Assembly (NCBI GenBank): GCA_015832175.1
Contig: WJXW01000015.1
Span: 1,178,001-1,242,000, forward strand
Reading direction: 5' to 3'
DNA from: Paraphaeosphaeria minitans
Taxonomy: Eukaryota > Ascomycota > Dothideomycetes > Pleosporales > Didymosphaeriaceae
Length of the DNA stretch: 64,000 nucleotides
Shown here: positions 40,122-51,800 of the stretch, piece by piece
How the letters are laid out: the number at the start of each line of letters is the position of its first letter
How positions within the stretch are numbered: the first letter of the stretch is position 1
Notes under the pieces: generated by a model
What the model was told of the DNA's origin: nothing
Seen by the model: only the letters and a program-made list of their open reading frames with translations
The model's database searches: none
Position numbers and translations under genes: made by a program

Positions 40122-43100
40122 AAATATTTATTAAAAATTAGGGTCTACTAGTGCGTTAAGTGTGATAGCTAAGGTATTAATACTAAAAGAACTTTATAGT
40201 AACTATTTTTAACAATATTGTTAGGTGTAATAGGACTATAGATACTACCTATTAAATCTTTTTAGGTAGAATAGACAGCTTTAATAAGTGCAAAGGAGTT
40301 ATAGATGCCCTAACTAATGCTTTAATTACTTACCTCTAATACACCTAGGGCAGTTTTGCTTCTCTAACTTCCTGCACGGACCCTAGCGAAGATAACTTTA
40401 AAGGCTATAGTATTAGGATCGACGGCACTACCGCCGTAAACAGCGCTACTATAAATGCCGGCTACTAGACGTACGCCAGCGCGTCCTGCACCAACGCATT
40501 TACTAGGGGATTAGGGCGTCTTAGCTACGTACTAGGCTTCACTAAAGGTTTTATATCTTTTAAATGTGTGTGTTCTTTCTGTATTTAGAGAGATTAACTA
40601 TAAAAATAGCTAATAACAATCCCATCCAGGCGCAAGCTTAATCGAACAATAGTGGGCACGGTTTTGGCACGGCGGGCCCGTAGATACCTCCTAGGGCTAC
40701 ATAGGACCTTAAAAGGCAACCTATTCTGTTTCTTTAAGAAGTTTAAGAGGAAGCTTTAGGAACTTTCTCATACGCTCTTGCTAGAACTGCCATGTACTTT
40801 CTTTGCCCAGTGGAAACCAAGCATCTAGCTACAGAATCACTACTAGCTCTTAACCTCCCTGTAGACCATTTTCCACTCAAGCAATATTACAATGATTCCA
40901 GGAATAAATGTATGTCCAAGTTCTCCTGGGCAACCTATACTATAGTTTCCGTGCCTGTGTCTGTTTGAGTTCGCTAAGGTGCTGCGCAAAATTCTCGTAC
41001 CTGCGATTGGTACGGACCAACCTAAAGTAGGCCCCTCTGGCGGGGCAAGGCGCAAATTCCCTCGTCTACCTAGCTACTGGTAATACTGGTAAACCATGTT
41101 ACGTGGAGCAAGATTGACGGCCAAAATCGTACTCTCAGTATACTTGTATTCGAGGCAGACCTTGTCGACGATTGATAGGGATGCATCTCTAACTGGATCC
41201 ACTTCGGATTAGAGCCAACAATGATTCCTTCTCGAATTCTAGAGTTTTGTGTGCCTGAAGAATTGGTAAGCTTAATCGGCTCGACGGTGTGGTTGTCTCC
41301 ACAGATGTTGGCGTGCGCAGTCTTCTTAGAATTGGACTTGGTCTAGATAAGAGAGTTAGGGCCTTCGGTAATCCTCCTTCCCACAAAGGTGAAGATAGTG
41401 GGTAAGCAAATGCCTATAGTAGATATAGGGCTCTCTGCGGCGAGCCAGTTGCTAACGGGAATGATGTTGTAGAATCAGATGAGCAGAGATCAGAAAAGTA
41501 ACTACGGGGCGTACATGTGACATCCTCTCGCAGCCCCTCCCCTCTCCAAGGTGTATATTTGCGACGAGGTGACCTATAGAAATCGCTATGACGCTGAGAG
41601 CAGCAGAAAATGTTTGCGTCCGAAGCTATGAAGTTACCCAATCCATAGACAAACACACCCGTAATGAGATGCGTCGCGATAGTCTTAGGTTGAGCAATTA
41701 TAGTGCAGGCAAAGAGAGAACCAGTTTGATAGTATCCATGGTAACACTTGATTAAGCGACATCGATCATGGACCTCTCAGTGGCAAAGACCCAGTATCAG
41801 TCCGAACAATATCCTAACGAAGTGTTGGTCAACGACCGTACTACAATCTAACCGTCAAAGAAACACCGTTGTCGATGACAATGGCTTGACCTGTGATGTA
41901 GCTTGTCGCTGGACTAGAATAAAACACAATCACATCTGCTACCTCGTCCGGGAACGCCATGCGCCCAGCAGGCATGGCTGTCTTGATCAAGCCGTCCAAT
42001 GTTGGATTTCTCTCTCGCTCAGCATCTGTCATGGGAGTGACTACCCACGTGGGACAAACCATATTGACTCGAATACCAGCCCTAACGGTCTCAATTGCTG
42101 CCATCTTGTCAGCGACCGAATTCCGCGTTTTCCACAACTCTGTCGATTACCTACCAGCGGTTCTAGTCACGGCATGGACTCCATGCTTGGATGCAGTGTA
42201 CGGTATCTTTCCTGGAAGGGGGAATAAAGAGTTCATAGATCCGACGTTAACAATAGTTCCTCTGCCCACGTCTCTCGAACCGTGACGTCCGTGGAAGGTG
42301 CGTGGTTCCTGCGCTCCCATCACTTTCAAGATCGCCCGGTTGCAAATAAGAGTGCCTTTCAGATTGACGTCTAACAATCTGTCGAACTCTTCGAGAGATG
42401 CATCTGAGATGAGGGAAAAGCTTTCCGAGCCGACCTGATGTAGATTGGTGAGTAAATGGGTTGATGAACGGACTATGTTCTCCAGAACGTACCCCTGCAC
42501 TATGCACGAAATGGTCAATTCTGCCCTCGCCCTCAAGCGCGACATCGACCATCTTCTGAACGCTGCTGACATCTGTGACATCGACATGCACAGCAACGGC
42601 AGAATAGGCTGGATTGCTAGCGTGAGCTTTGCTGGCTTGCGCTGCGTCTTTGGCGCCTGCTTCATTGCGATCTGCAAAGACAACTCTGAGAGCTCCAGCC
42701 TCGGCGAAGGCAAAGGCTGTGTCTTTTCCTATGCCACTCGCAGCCTTCAAAGGGCGGTCAGTTTGATCGAAAGGTGGGGATACGAGACGTACGCCTGTCA
42801 CAAGCGCAATGCCACTCAGCTTTGTTGAAGCCATTCTGCGGATATCGCTTTATTTCGGAAAGGTAACGTACTCCACGGGCGTGTATGCAACTCGCAAGTT
42901 GTAGAGATGTCACAACATGGAAGCAACGAAATTGTTATGGCCAAACGACATTCTCGCTGACATCAGCGCTAATTGCTGCATAACGCTATTGTCGTTTTCG
43001 ACAGTCCCACTATAAGCTCTAGTTCTAAAAGAGGCATAGGTAGACCTTTCTTTTTTTGTTAGGCCCACAGTCACCTACCGTAGAGTTTTTCAAGCAACGG

Positions 43101-43144
43101 ATGACTAGGGTCTGCATGAGACTAGCTGCCTGGGGTATAGATGG
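40122..43144 (+). repeat. Left arm of a 3,023-bp inverted repeat
   Basis: This arm mirrors 43610-46632: positions x and 86754-x pair throughout. All open frames are identical in both arms and the two arms have exactly the same length, so no net indel has occurred. The outer 500 bp is AT-rich relic DNA, then 1.2 kb without a clear gene, then the dehydrogenase gene and its upstream region. Confidence 0.95.
41841..42834 (-). CDS. Short-chain dehydrogenase/reductase, left-arm copy
   Basis: Four exons on the minus strand: 42793-42834, 42493-42744, 42155-42434 and 41841-42097, the mirror of the right-arm gene, giving 276 residues. It is an NAD(P)-dependent oxidoreductase of the classical SDR type with unknown substrate. 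Cofactor motif TGAASGIG forms across intron 1. The acidic FADRN loop after beta-2 suggests NAD preference. DVTD, HSAG (in place of NNAG), the catalytic Ser in VNVGSMNS and YTASK are all present. The sequence is the same as the right-arm copy. Confidence 0.9.
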
Positions 43145-43609
43145 GTGGCAAACGTGATTCGTAAGCTGCCAAGTATCAAATGCTAGCGGGATATGTTCTG
43201 TGAGCGTTCCTCTTACAAATCTGATCCCAAAGTCATTGTCTCCTTAGCCTTTGTGAAGCCTTTGTCAACGCTCGTGATAGCGACACCCCAGCGACCTCAA
43301 CACCATGGAATGTGTATGCAGACGCTTTGCCCGCAGTTGCTACAGCCTCACTTTGCAATATATCAAGACTGAAAACAATATTACCGCGGATGGGTGAACT
43401 AGTGATAAGGTGGGAAGGGTTAGCCTTTCAAGGTTTCCGTTTACAGCGACCACACCACCAAAACACATCTGATTTAGATAAAATTAAAACGCCTTCAAGA
43501 ACTGGCTACGCGCAATCACCTCGTCTTAAGGAGGATTAAATCTATGGTGTGGTTGTTGAGTTATAGGTGGTGAAAGAAAAGTCAATAAATTTGACGTTCG
43601 CAGACTTGG
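43145..43609. other. Spacer of the inverted repeat
   Basis: 465 bp of unique sequence between the arms. It is not AT-rich like the outer ends. A 75-codon frame (43312-43539) has no recognised domain. Arms plus spacer would form a very large hairpin. Confidence 0.8.
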
Positions 43610-46600
43610 CCATCTATACCCCAGGCAGCTAGTCTCATGCAGACCCTAGTCATCCGTTGCTTGAAAAACTCTACGGTAGGTGACTGTGGGCCTAACAAAA
43701 AAAGAAAGGTCTACCTATGCCTCTTTTAGAACTAGAGCTTATAGTGGGACTGTCGAAAACGACAATAGCGTTATGCAGCAATTAGCGCTGATGTCAGCGA
43801 GAATGTCGTTTGGCCATAACAATTTCGTTGCTTCCATGTTGTGACATCTCTACAACTTGCGAGTTGCATACACGCCCGTGGAGTACGTTACCTTTCCGAA
43901 ATAAAGCGATATCCGCAGAATGGCTTCAACAAAGCTGAGTGGCATTGCGCTTGTGACAGGCGTACGTCTCGTATCCCCACCTTTCGATCAAACTGACCGC
44001 CCTTTGAAGGCTGCGAGTGGCATAGGAAAAGACACAGCCTTTGCCTTCGCCGAGGCTGGAGCTCTCAGAGTTGTCTTTGCAGATCGCAATGAAGCAGGCG
44101 CCAAAGACGCAGCGCAAGCCAGCAAAGCTCACGCTAGCAATCCAGCCTATTCTGCCGTTGCTGTGCATGTCGATGTCACAGATGTCAGCAGCGTTCAGAA
44201 GATGGTCGATGTCGCGCTTGAGGGCGAGGGCAGAATTGACCATTTCGTGCATAGTGCAGGGGTACGTTCTGGAGAACATAGTCCGTTCATCAACCCATTT
44301 ACTCACCAATCTACATCAGGTCGGCTCGGAAAGCTTTTCCCTCATCTCAGATGCATCTCTCGAAGAGTTCGACAGATTGTTAGACGTCAATCTGAAAGGC
44401 ACTCTTATTTGCAACCGGGCGATCTTGAAAGTGATGGGAGCGCAGGAACCACGCACCTTCCACGGACGTCACGGTTCGAGAGACGTGGGCAGAGGAACTA
44501 TTGTTAACGTCGGATCTATGAACTCTTTATTCCCCCTTCCAGGAAAGATACCGTACACTGCATCCAAGCATGGAGTCCATGCCGTGACTAGAACCGCTGG
44601 TAGGTAATCGACAGAGTTGTGGAAAACGCGGAATTCGGTCGCTGACAAGATGGCAGCAATTGAGACCGTTAGGGCTGGTATTCGAGTCAATATGGTTTGT
44701 CCCACGTGGGTAGTCACTCCCATGACAGATGCTGAGCGAGAGAGAAATCCAACATTGGACGGCTTGATCAAGACAGCCATGCCTGCTGGGCGCATGGCGT
44801 TCCCGGACGAGGTAGCAGATGTGATTGTGTTTTATTCTAGTCCAGCGACAAGCTACATCACAGGTCAAGCCATTGTCATCGACAACGGTGTTTCTTTGAC
44901 GGTTAGATTGTAGTACGGTCGTTGACCAACACTTCGTTAGGATATTGTTCGGACTGATACTGGGTCTTTGCCACTGAGAGGTCCATGATCGATGTCGCTT
45001 AATCAAGTGTTACCATGGATACTATCAAACTGGTTCTCTCTTTGCCTGCACTATAATTGCTCAACCTAAGACTATCGCGACGCATCTCATTACGGGTGTG
45101 TTTGTCTATGGATTGGGTAACTTCATAGCTTCGGACGCAAACATTTTCTGCTGCTCTCAGCGTCATAGCGATTTCTATAGGTCACCTCGTCGCAAATATA
45201 CACCTTGGAGAGGGGAGGGGCTGCGAGAGGATGTCACATGTACGCCCCGTAGTTACTTTTCTGATCTCTGCTCATCTGATTCTACAACATCATTCCCGTT
45301 AGCAACTGGCTCGCCGCAGAGAGCCCTATATCTACTATAGGCATTTGCTTACCCACTATCTTCACCTTTGTGGGAAGGAGGATTACCGAAGGCCCTAACT
45401 CTCTTATCTAGACCAAGTCCAATTCTAAGAAGACTGCGCACGCCAACATCTGTGGAGACAACCACACCGTCGAGCCGATTAAGCTTACCAATTCTTCAGG
45501 CACACAAAACTCTAGAATTCGAGAAGGAATCATTGTTGGCTCTAATCCGAAGTGGATCCAGTTAGAGATGCATCCCTATCAATCGTCGACAAGGTCTGCC
45601 TCGAATACAAGTATACTGAGAGTACGATTTTGGCCGTCAATCTTGCTCCACGTAACATGGTTTACCAGTATTACCAGTAGCTAGGTAGACGAGGGAATTT
45701 GCGCCTTGCCCCGCCAGAGGGGCCTACTTTAGGTTGGTCCGTACCAATCGCAGGTACGAGAATTTTGCGCAGCACCTTAGCGAACTCAAACAGACACAGG
45801 CACGGAAACTATAGTATAGGTTGCCCAGGAGAACTTGGACATACATTTATTCCTGGAATCATTGTAATATTGCTTGAGTGGAAAATGGTCTACAGGGAGG
45901 TTAAGAGCTAGTAGTGATTCTGTAGCTAGATGCTTGGTTTCCACTGGGCAAAGAAAGTACATGGCAGTTCTAGCAAGAGCGTATGAGAAAGTTCCTAAAG
46001 CTTCCTCTTAAACTTCTTAAAGAAACAGAATAGGTTGCCTTTTAAGGTCCTATGTAGCCCTAGGAGGTATCTACGGGCCCGCCGTGCCAAAACCGTGCCC
46101 ACTATTGTTCGATTAAGCTTGCGCCTGGATGGGATTGTTATTAGCTATTTTTATAGTTAATCTCTCTAAATACAGAAAGAACACACACATTTAAAAGATA
46201 TAAAACCTTTAGTGAAGCCTAGTACGTAGCTAAGACGCCCTAATCCCCTAGTAAATGCGTTGGTGCAGGACGCGCTGGCGTACGTCTAGTAGCCGGCATT
46301 TATAGTAGCGCTGTTTACGGCGGTAGTGCCGTCGATCCTAATACTATAGCCTTTAAAGTTATCTTCGCTAGGGTCCGTGCAGGAAGTTAGAGAAGCAAAA
46401 CTGCCCTAGGTGTATTAGAGGTAAGTAATTAAAGCATTAGTTAGGGCATCTATAACTCCTTTGCACTTATTAAAGCTGTCTATTCTACCTAAAAAGATTT
46501 AATAGGTAGTATCTATAGTCCTATTACACCTAACAATATTGTTAAAAATAGTTACTATAAAGTTCTTTTAGTATTAATACCTTAGCTATCACACTTAACG

Positions 46601-46632
46601 CACTAGTAGACCCTAATTTTTAATAAATATTT
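43610..46632 (-). repeat. Right arm of the 3,023-bp inverted repeat
   Basis: Reverse complement of 40122-43144. Its outer end coincides with the first base of the Gypsy 5' LTR, so the Gypsy element or a recombination at it marks the limit of the arm. A protein-like stretch at about 45,410-45,670 (NHTVEPIKLTNSSGTQNSR onward) may be a gene remnant that I cannot identify. Confidence 0.95.
43920..44913 (+). CDS. Short-chain dehydrogenase/reductase, right-arm copy
   Basis: Exons 43920-43961, 44010-44261, 44320-44599 and 44657-44913 total 831 nt (276 residues). Introns are 48, 58 and 57 nt, phases 0, 0 and 1, with GTACGT, GTACGT and GTAGGT donors. Each junction restores SDR motifs: TG-AASGIGK, HSAG-VGSES and RTA-AIETVRAGIRVN. 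The Ser-Tyr-Lys triad is in GSMNS and YTASK, and the C-terminal block VCPTWVVTPM is standard. Length fits the family (250-280). No partner genes are adjacent, so the pathway cannot be inferred. Being identical to the left copy, both are probably functional or recently duplicated. Confidence 0.92.
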
Positions 46633-47002
46633 GTTAAGATCCGAAGGCTAGGCCTCCCGGGATCTTCATATGTATCTACATTCGTTGTTCGAGTGGCACA
46701 GCACAAGAGGTCACGTGACCTGATCAGTGTGATCAGAGCGCCAAGACAACTGATCAGACTGAGCACTCGACATACTGAGCAACTGATCGCTCGAAGTATA
46801 TAGGAACGCGAGGATGGGCTCTCCATACTCGTGTTCAATCTGTTTATCAATCTATCGTTTGGATTCTAGCAGACCAAATTGTTGACTCGTTACACTTCGT
46901 CAAGATATTAACGTATCAACAAGACCTTCCACCTTCCGTAAGTACTCCTGCCCGAGAACCAACCTTAACCCTTTAGGACTAGCTACCCTCTTGGATTTAA
47001 CA
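46632..47002 (+). repeat. Gypsy 5' LTR, U3 type A
   Basis: TGTTAAGATCC... to ...TTTAACA. U3 has TCACGTGACC and TGATCA palindromes and is type A, but lacks 40 bp present in the solo LTR at 20,517. TATATA lies at about 46,797-46,802, so transcription should start near 46,831. Confidence 0.92.
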
Positions 47003-47004
47003 TC

Positions 47005-47012
47005 TTGAACAC
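47005..47012 (+). promoter_or_regulatory. Candidate self-priming site of the Gypsy element
   Basis: TTGAACAC lies 2 bases after the LTR and is complementary to GTGTTCAA at 46831-46838, which sits about 30 bases downstream of the TATA box and so near the expected RNA 5' end. Tf1 and related chromoviruses prime on their own 5' end this way. No TGG tRNA-type site follows the LTR. Confidence 0.5.
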
Positions 47013-47019
47013 CCTCAAC

Positions 47020-48897
47020 ATGAGTACTTCACGAACTCCTACCTCTTCCACGGCTTCAGGTGCCGCCGAGATTACTCCCATGAAGGATGGCAGTAAGGCG
47101 CACAAACCCGATCTCTACTTTGGCGAACGATCTCAAACCGACGTATGGATTCTCCAGTTGGACCTCTACTTCTTCGACTTGGACAAGTCCCTCGAAGATA
47201 AGAAAAAGGTCATCTTCGCAGCAACATACATGCGAGGAGATGCAGGATCATGGATCCATCCCTACCTCGAAAAGTACCTAGGAATGGACCACGACAACGA
47301 TGACGACGATTACGCAAACGAGCACGCCGATGCAGTTGACGTCATTGAGGATTATAACAACTTCAAGAAATGCCTCAAACAACTCTTCGGGATCGCCAAT
47401 AAGGACTCCATTGCAAAAGCAAAGATTCAGACCATGACTCAGAAACGATCAGCAGCCGAGTATACAGCCGAGTTTCGCAGATACGCTGTGCAGCTCAACT
47501 GGGACGATGAATCTCTTCAGGACATGTACAAACAAGGACTCAAACAGAAACTACGCGAGGAACTCTTGCGTAGTGGTGCGCGAATCACCAACCTTGAAGA
47601 ACTGTACGAAGAAACCATCAGGATCGACGGAGAATGGTTCTCGCTGCAACAGGAGCTCCACCGAAACCCTAGGGCGATAAGCTTTGGACAACCAGCAAAA
47701 GTGGTTTACAAGAACCCCGTCAGAATCGTCCAAAAGCAACAGCCAAGGAACTACCAGAGATACGAACCAATGGAAGATGTCCAGTTTAACTACATGGGCA
47801 AAGGAAAAGGAGGAAGGATGGGCCCCAAGCAGCCTAACAAACGCGTCTCCGATGGAAGTCGACAACCGACGACCGAGACCCGTAAATGCTTTACATGTGG
47901 CAAACCGGGCCACATAGCCAGGAACTGCAGATCGAAGAACAAAGTCTATCGAACTGAGTTGAATGTACTGACCATCGAGGACCGAGAACCCGATGAGGAA
48001 TGGGAAGTTGTTACAACGCCATTCAGTCACCAACGCGTCACACCAGAGCAAAGTGAGCGATCAGATTCACCTGACTCACGACTATACGAAGATCCGGAAG
48101 ACGACTCCGACGTATACCACGACGCAGAAGACGTAGAAGAGATACCAAGATCTCCTACTCCTCACCCACAAAGTAGGCGGGAAGAAGACAACCCCATGTC
48201 ACCTAAGTACAAACCGAATGTTTGGGACTACATGGAACCCCACCAGGCACCAAAAGGAATGCAACCCTACGAAAACGAGAAGTTAGACTACGTACCAAAG
48301 TACTACCTGGACCACCGAAATCCTACACACCAATTCTGTATGTGGACGCATTGCGAAGAACCAACATGCGCACAACACAAGGCGGAGAAAAAGGAGAACA
48401 AGAAACAACCCGGAAGGAAACTGCGCTGCAGATGGATGTGGACGGACTGCCCCATCGCAGCCTGTGACGAACACCTCTGGGATAAGCGACAAGTAAAATA
48501 CTTTCCTCACCTCACGCCGAAGGGCAACGAATGCTGCAACATGCTTGTCAACGGAGACTGCATGCAACCGTACTGGTACACGTGTCTGAACCAAGACTGT
48601 GAATACCACTACATGGCCAAACGTTTGGACGGCTTTGCAAACTGCCCTACGCAAGAAGCAACAACAGAACTACTGATTCAACCAGTACACAGGAACGGTG
48701 AAGACCGCGGGAGGAACAACAGCAGAACATCCTCGCGGAAAGAAGAAGACGATCTACACAAAACACGTACTCGAGAACAACAACAGAAGCGGATGCTCAG
48801 AAACGCATACCAGGCACCAGAACTCGATTACGACCTACACGAACAGATGTCTTTTTTAGGCCTGAACTCAGACGAGAAAACGCCTTTATCGAATTGA
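47020..48897 (+). CDS. Gypsy Gag
   Basis: 625 residues from the ATG at 47020. A capsid domain of the Ty3-Gag type is visible at about residues 25-215 (KPDLYFGERSQTDVWILQLD, then SAAEYTAEFRRYAVQLNWDD), and a CCHC zinc knuckle CFTCGKPGHIARNC at about residue 294. The C-terminal half is unusual: acidic, then a Cys/His-rich region at about 445-545 with repeated MWT-type CX4-5C/H units (MWTHCEEPTCAQH, MWTDCPIAACDEH, CLNQDCEYH) that looks like extra metal-binding modules. The frame ends at TGA 48895-48897, past a -1 frameshift site. Confidence 0.92.
   Translation: MSTSRTPTSSTASGAAEITPMKDGSKAHKPDLYFGERSQTDVWILQLDLYFFDLDKSLEDKKKVIFAATYMRGDAGSWIHPYLEKYLGMDHDNDDDDYANEHADAVDVIEDYNNFKKCLKQLFGIANKDSIAKAKIQTMTQKRSAAEYTAEFRRYAVQLNWDDESLQDMYKQGLKQKLREELLRSGARITNLEELYEETIRIDGEWFSLQQELHRNPRAISFGQPAKVVYKNPVRIVQKQQPRNYQRYEPMEDVQFNYMGKGKGGRMGPKQPNKRVSDGSRQPTTETRKCFTCGKPGHIARNCRSKNKVYRTELNVLTIEDREPDEEWEVVTTPFSHQRVTPEQSERSDSPDSRLYEDPEDDSDVYHDAEDVEEIPRSPTPHPQSRREEDNPMSPKYKPNVWDYMEPHQAPKGMQPYENEKLDYVPKYYLDHRNPTHQFCMWTHCEEPTCAQHKAEKKENKKQPGRKLRCRWMWTDCPIAACDEHLWDKRQVKYFPHLTPKGNECCNMLVNGDCMQPYWYTCLNQDCEYHYMAKRLDGFANCPTQEATTELLIQPVHRNGEDRGRNNSRTSSRKEEDDLHKTRTREQQQKRMLRNAYQAPELDYDLHEQMSFLGLNSDEKTPLSN
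48852..48858 (+). promoter_or_regulatory. Gypsy -1 ribosomal frameshift heptamer
   Basis: T TTT TTA in the correct phase (gag codons TCT TTT TTA), 37 bases before the gag stop. Slipping back one base enters pol as RPELRRENAFIELNATAS and onward. A possible 6-bp stem AATGCC/GGCATT lies about 40 bases downstream; a stronger stimulator was not found by eye. Confidence 0.85.
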
Positions 48898-51800
48898 ATG
48901 CCACAGCAAGCACGGCATTAGTCAAGCTACCGGTACAGCTTGAAGGAATACGGGCTCAAGCTCTTGTGGACTCGGGAGCAGGAAGGAACTTCATATCTCA
49001 TCAGACGGCAAGACGAGCAGGACTCGTAATGTCAGAGAAAGAAGTACCCTACATTGTCCATGTCGCGAATGGATCCCCGATGCCCAAGACACCTCGGATA
49101 TACCAGGAGGTCACTACCACGATAACAGTCCAAGGACATAGAGAGGAACTTACCTTAGATGTCTTACCAGGATCCAAGCATGAGTTAGTCTTAGGATTAC
49201 CTTGGTTAACGATACACAACCCGCAGATCGACTGGGGTACGAAGAAAATATCGTTTGAACGCTGCAATTGTGCATTGCAAGCAAAGCCTACGCATCAACC
49301 GAAAATGATGGTAGATGAGGGAGTCATCAACAACATGATACCGCGACGGACAGTCGAAAAACGGAAGCACACCTCGGCAGACGCTGGCAGGAACCACCAG
49401 GTCAAGAAGCGCGAGAAGGAGGACGACAGCACACCCCTCACCTTACCAAGAGAGTACAGGAAATGGACACATATGTTCACGGAAAAGGAAGGAAAAGCAA
49501 ACCTACCGGAACATCGACCCTGGGATCTTACGATAGACCTGGAAGAAGGGAAGACGCCACCCTTTGGACCACTATACGGCAAGACAGGAGAAGAACTCCT
49601 CAAAGAACGTGATTTCATCAAGACAAACCTCGAGAAAGGATACATACAACCATCAAAGTCACCAGCAGCAAGCCCTTTCATGTTTGTCAAGAAAAAGGAT
49701 GGATCAGACAGACCATGCGTTGACTACCGACGACTCAACGACATGACGATAAAGAACCGATATCCACTACCGAACATTGCAGAGTTACGAGATCGACTAT
49801 CTCGAGCCAAGATATTCACGATGATGGATCTAAGAGACGGTTACCACCTTATACGAATCAAGAAAGGTGAAGAATGGAAAACAGCGTTTCGATCACGCTA
49901 CGGACTATTTGAATACAAGGTTATGCCTTTTGGACTTACAAATGCACCAGCAGCTTTTATGGCACTTGTCAACAACGTACTCCGCGAACATCTGGACATA
50001 TTCGTTATCGCGTATATGGACGATATCCTCGTCTTTTCCGAAAACGAATCGGACCACACCAAGCACGTACAGACAGTACTGGAAGCACTGGACAAAGCAT
50101 GCCTTCGCATCAAACTCAAGAAATGCAAGTTCAACGTCAAACGACTCGAATTCCTAGGACACATCGTCACCACGGAAGGAATCGAGATGGCACCAAGTAA
50201 AGTCGAATGCATTAGGAACTGGCCGATACCAAAGACAGCCAAGAACATCCAAGAATTCTTAGGATTCTGTGGATTCAACCGACAATTCATCCAAGATTAC
50301 GCAAAGGTCACGATACCTTTAACAAATCTTACGAAGAAGGACGTACCCTTCAAATGGACAAACGAGTGCGGAATGTCATTCCAACTCCTCAAGACAGCAT
50401 GTATCATGGAACCTGTCCTTGTTCATTTCAGAAGCGATGAACCACTGCGCTTCGAAACAGACGCTAGCGATCTTGCGCTAGGCGCCTGCGCCAAACAAGA
50501 ACGTAACGGCAAATGGCACCCGATTGCCTATTACTCATGCAAATTCAATGACGCCGAAACACGATACGACGTACACGACAAAGAACTCTACGCTATCGTC
50601 AAAGCCTTGAAGCACTGGAGGATTTACGCGCTCAGTTGCTCAACGCTAGAAATCTACACGGATCACAAGAACCTTCTGAGGTTCACGACGACGAAAGAAC
50701 TTACGCCACGACAACAAAGATGGTCGCAGACCACCGGGCAGTACAAGTTTAAAATCATCCATGTAGCTGGAAAAGAAAATGGCAGAGCAGACGCTCTCAG
50801 CCGACGAAGTGATCTGGCAGGAGAAAAGGCAAAAACCTTCTCCGCAATCCTTCGCAAAGCCAAAGATGGATCTCTAGAACCAACAGCGGAACTAAATCAA
50901 CTTTTGGTAATCAACCAAGAAGTTCCGGAACATCTACAGACCGAGATCATCCGACAATACCACGATGACCCTATGTACGGACACCCGGGCATCACAAAGA
51001 CAATGGAACTCATCCAAAGGAATTACACCTTCAAAGGAATCAAGGAAGCTGTAACAACTTACATCCGCAAATGTGCAGAATGCCAGAGAAACAAACACGG
51101 CACACATCTCAAGTATGGAGAGATGCAAGCGATCGGAATACCAACAGCACCATGGGAAGATATCGCTATGGATTTTGTCACAGGAATTCCAAACTCCAAG
51201 GATCCAACAACAGGAATCAAATACGACAGCATACTGGTAATAGTCTGCCGACTAACCAAGTATGTCGAGCTCATTCCATGCCTCAAGAGAATGACGGCAA
51301 AGGAACTCGCCTTTCTTATCCTGGACCGACTAATCAGACACCACGGAATCCCGAAAACAATCATTAGCGACAGAGACAAGCTCTTCACGTCAAATTATTG
51401 GACAACGCTCATGGCCCTGCTTGGAACGAAACGAAAGCTATCAACGGCTTACCATCCACAAACGGACGGACAGACAGAACGTACGAACCAAACTATGGAA
51501 ACGTACCTACGCATCTACTGCAACAGTCAGAAGAATGACTGGGTTTCATTACTACCTATGGCACAGTTGGCCTATAATAACAAAGTATCAGCAGCATCAG
51601 GACATACACCGTTCTATGCAAACCACGGAAGACACCCACATCTCTTTGATCAACGATTTCCTACGACAATCAAAGCAAAAGAAGCCATAGATATGGCAGA
51701 AAACATGAAAAAAATACACCAACAACTCCGAGAGAATCTCGAGAAAGCTCAGCAGCAATCAATTTCATACCAAAACCGGAAACGAAAAATGGCACCTCAG

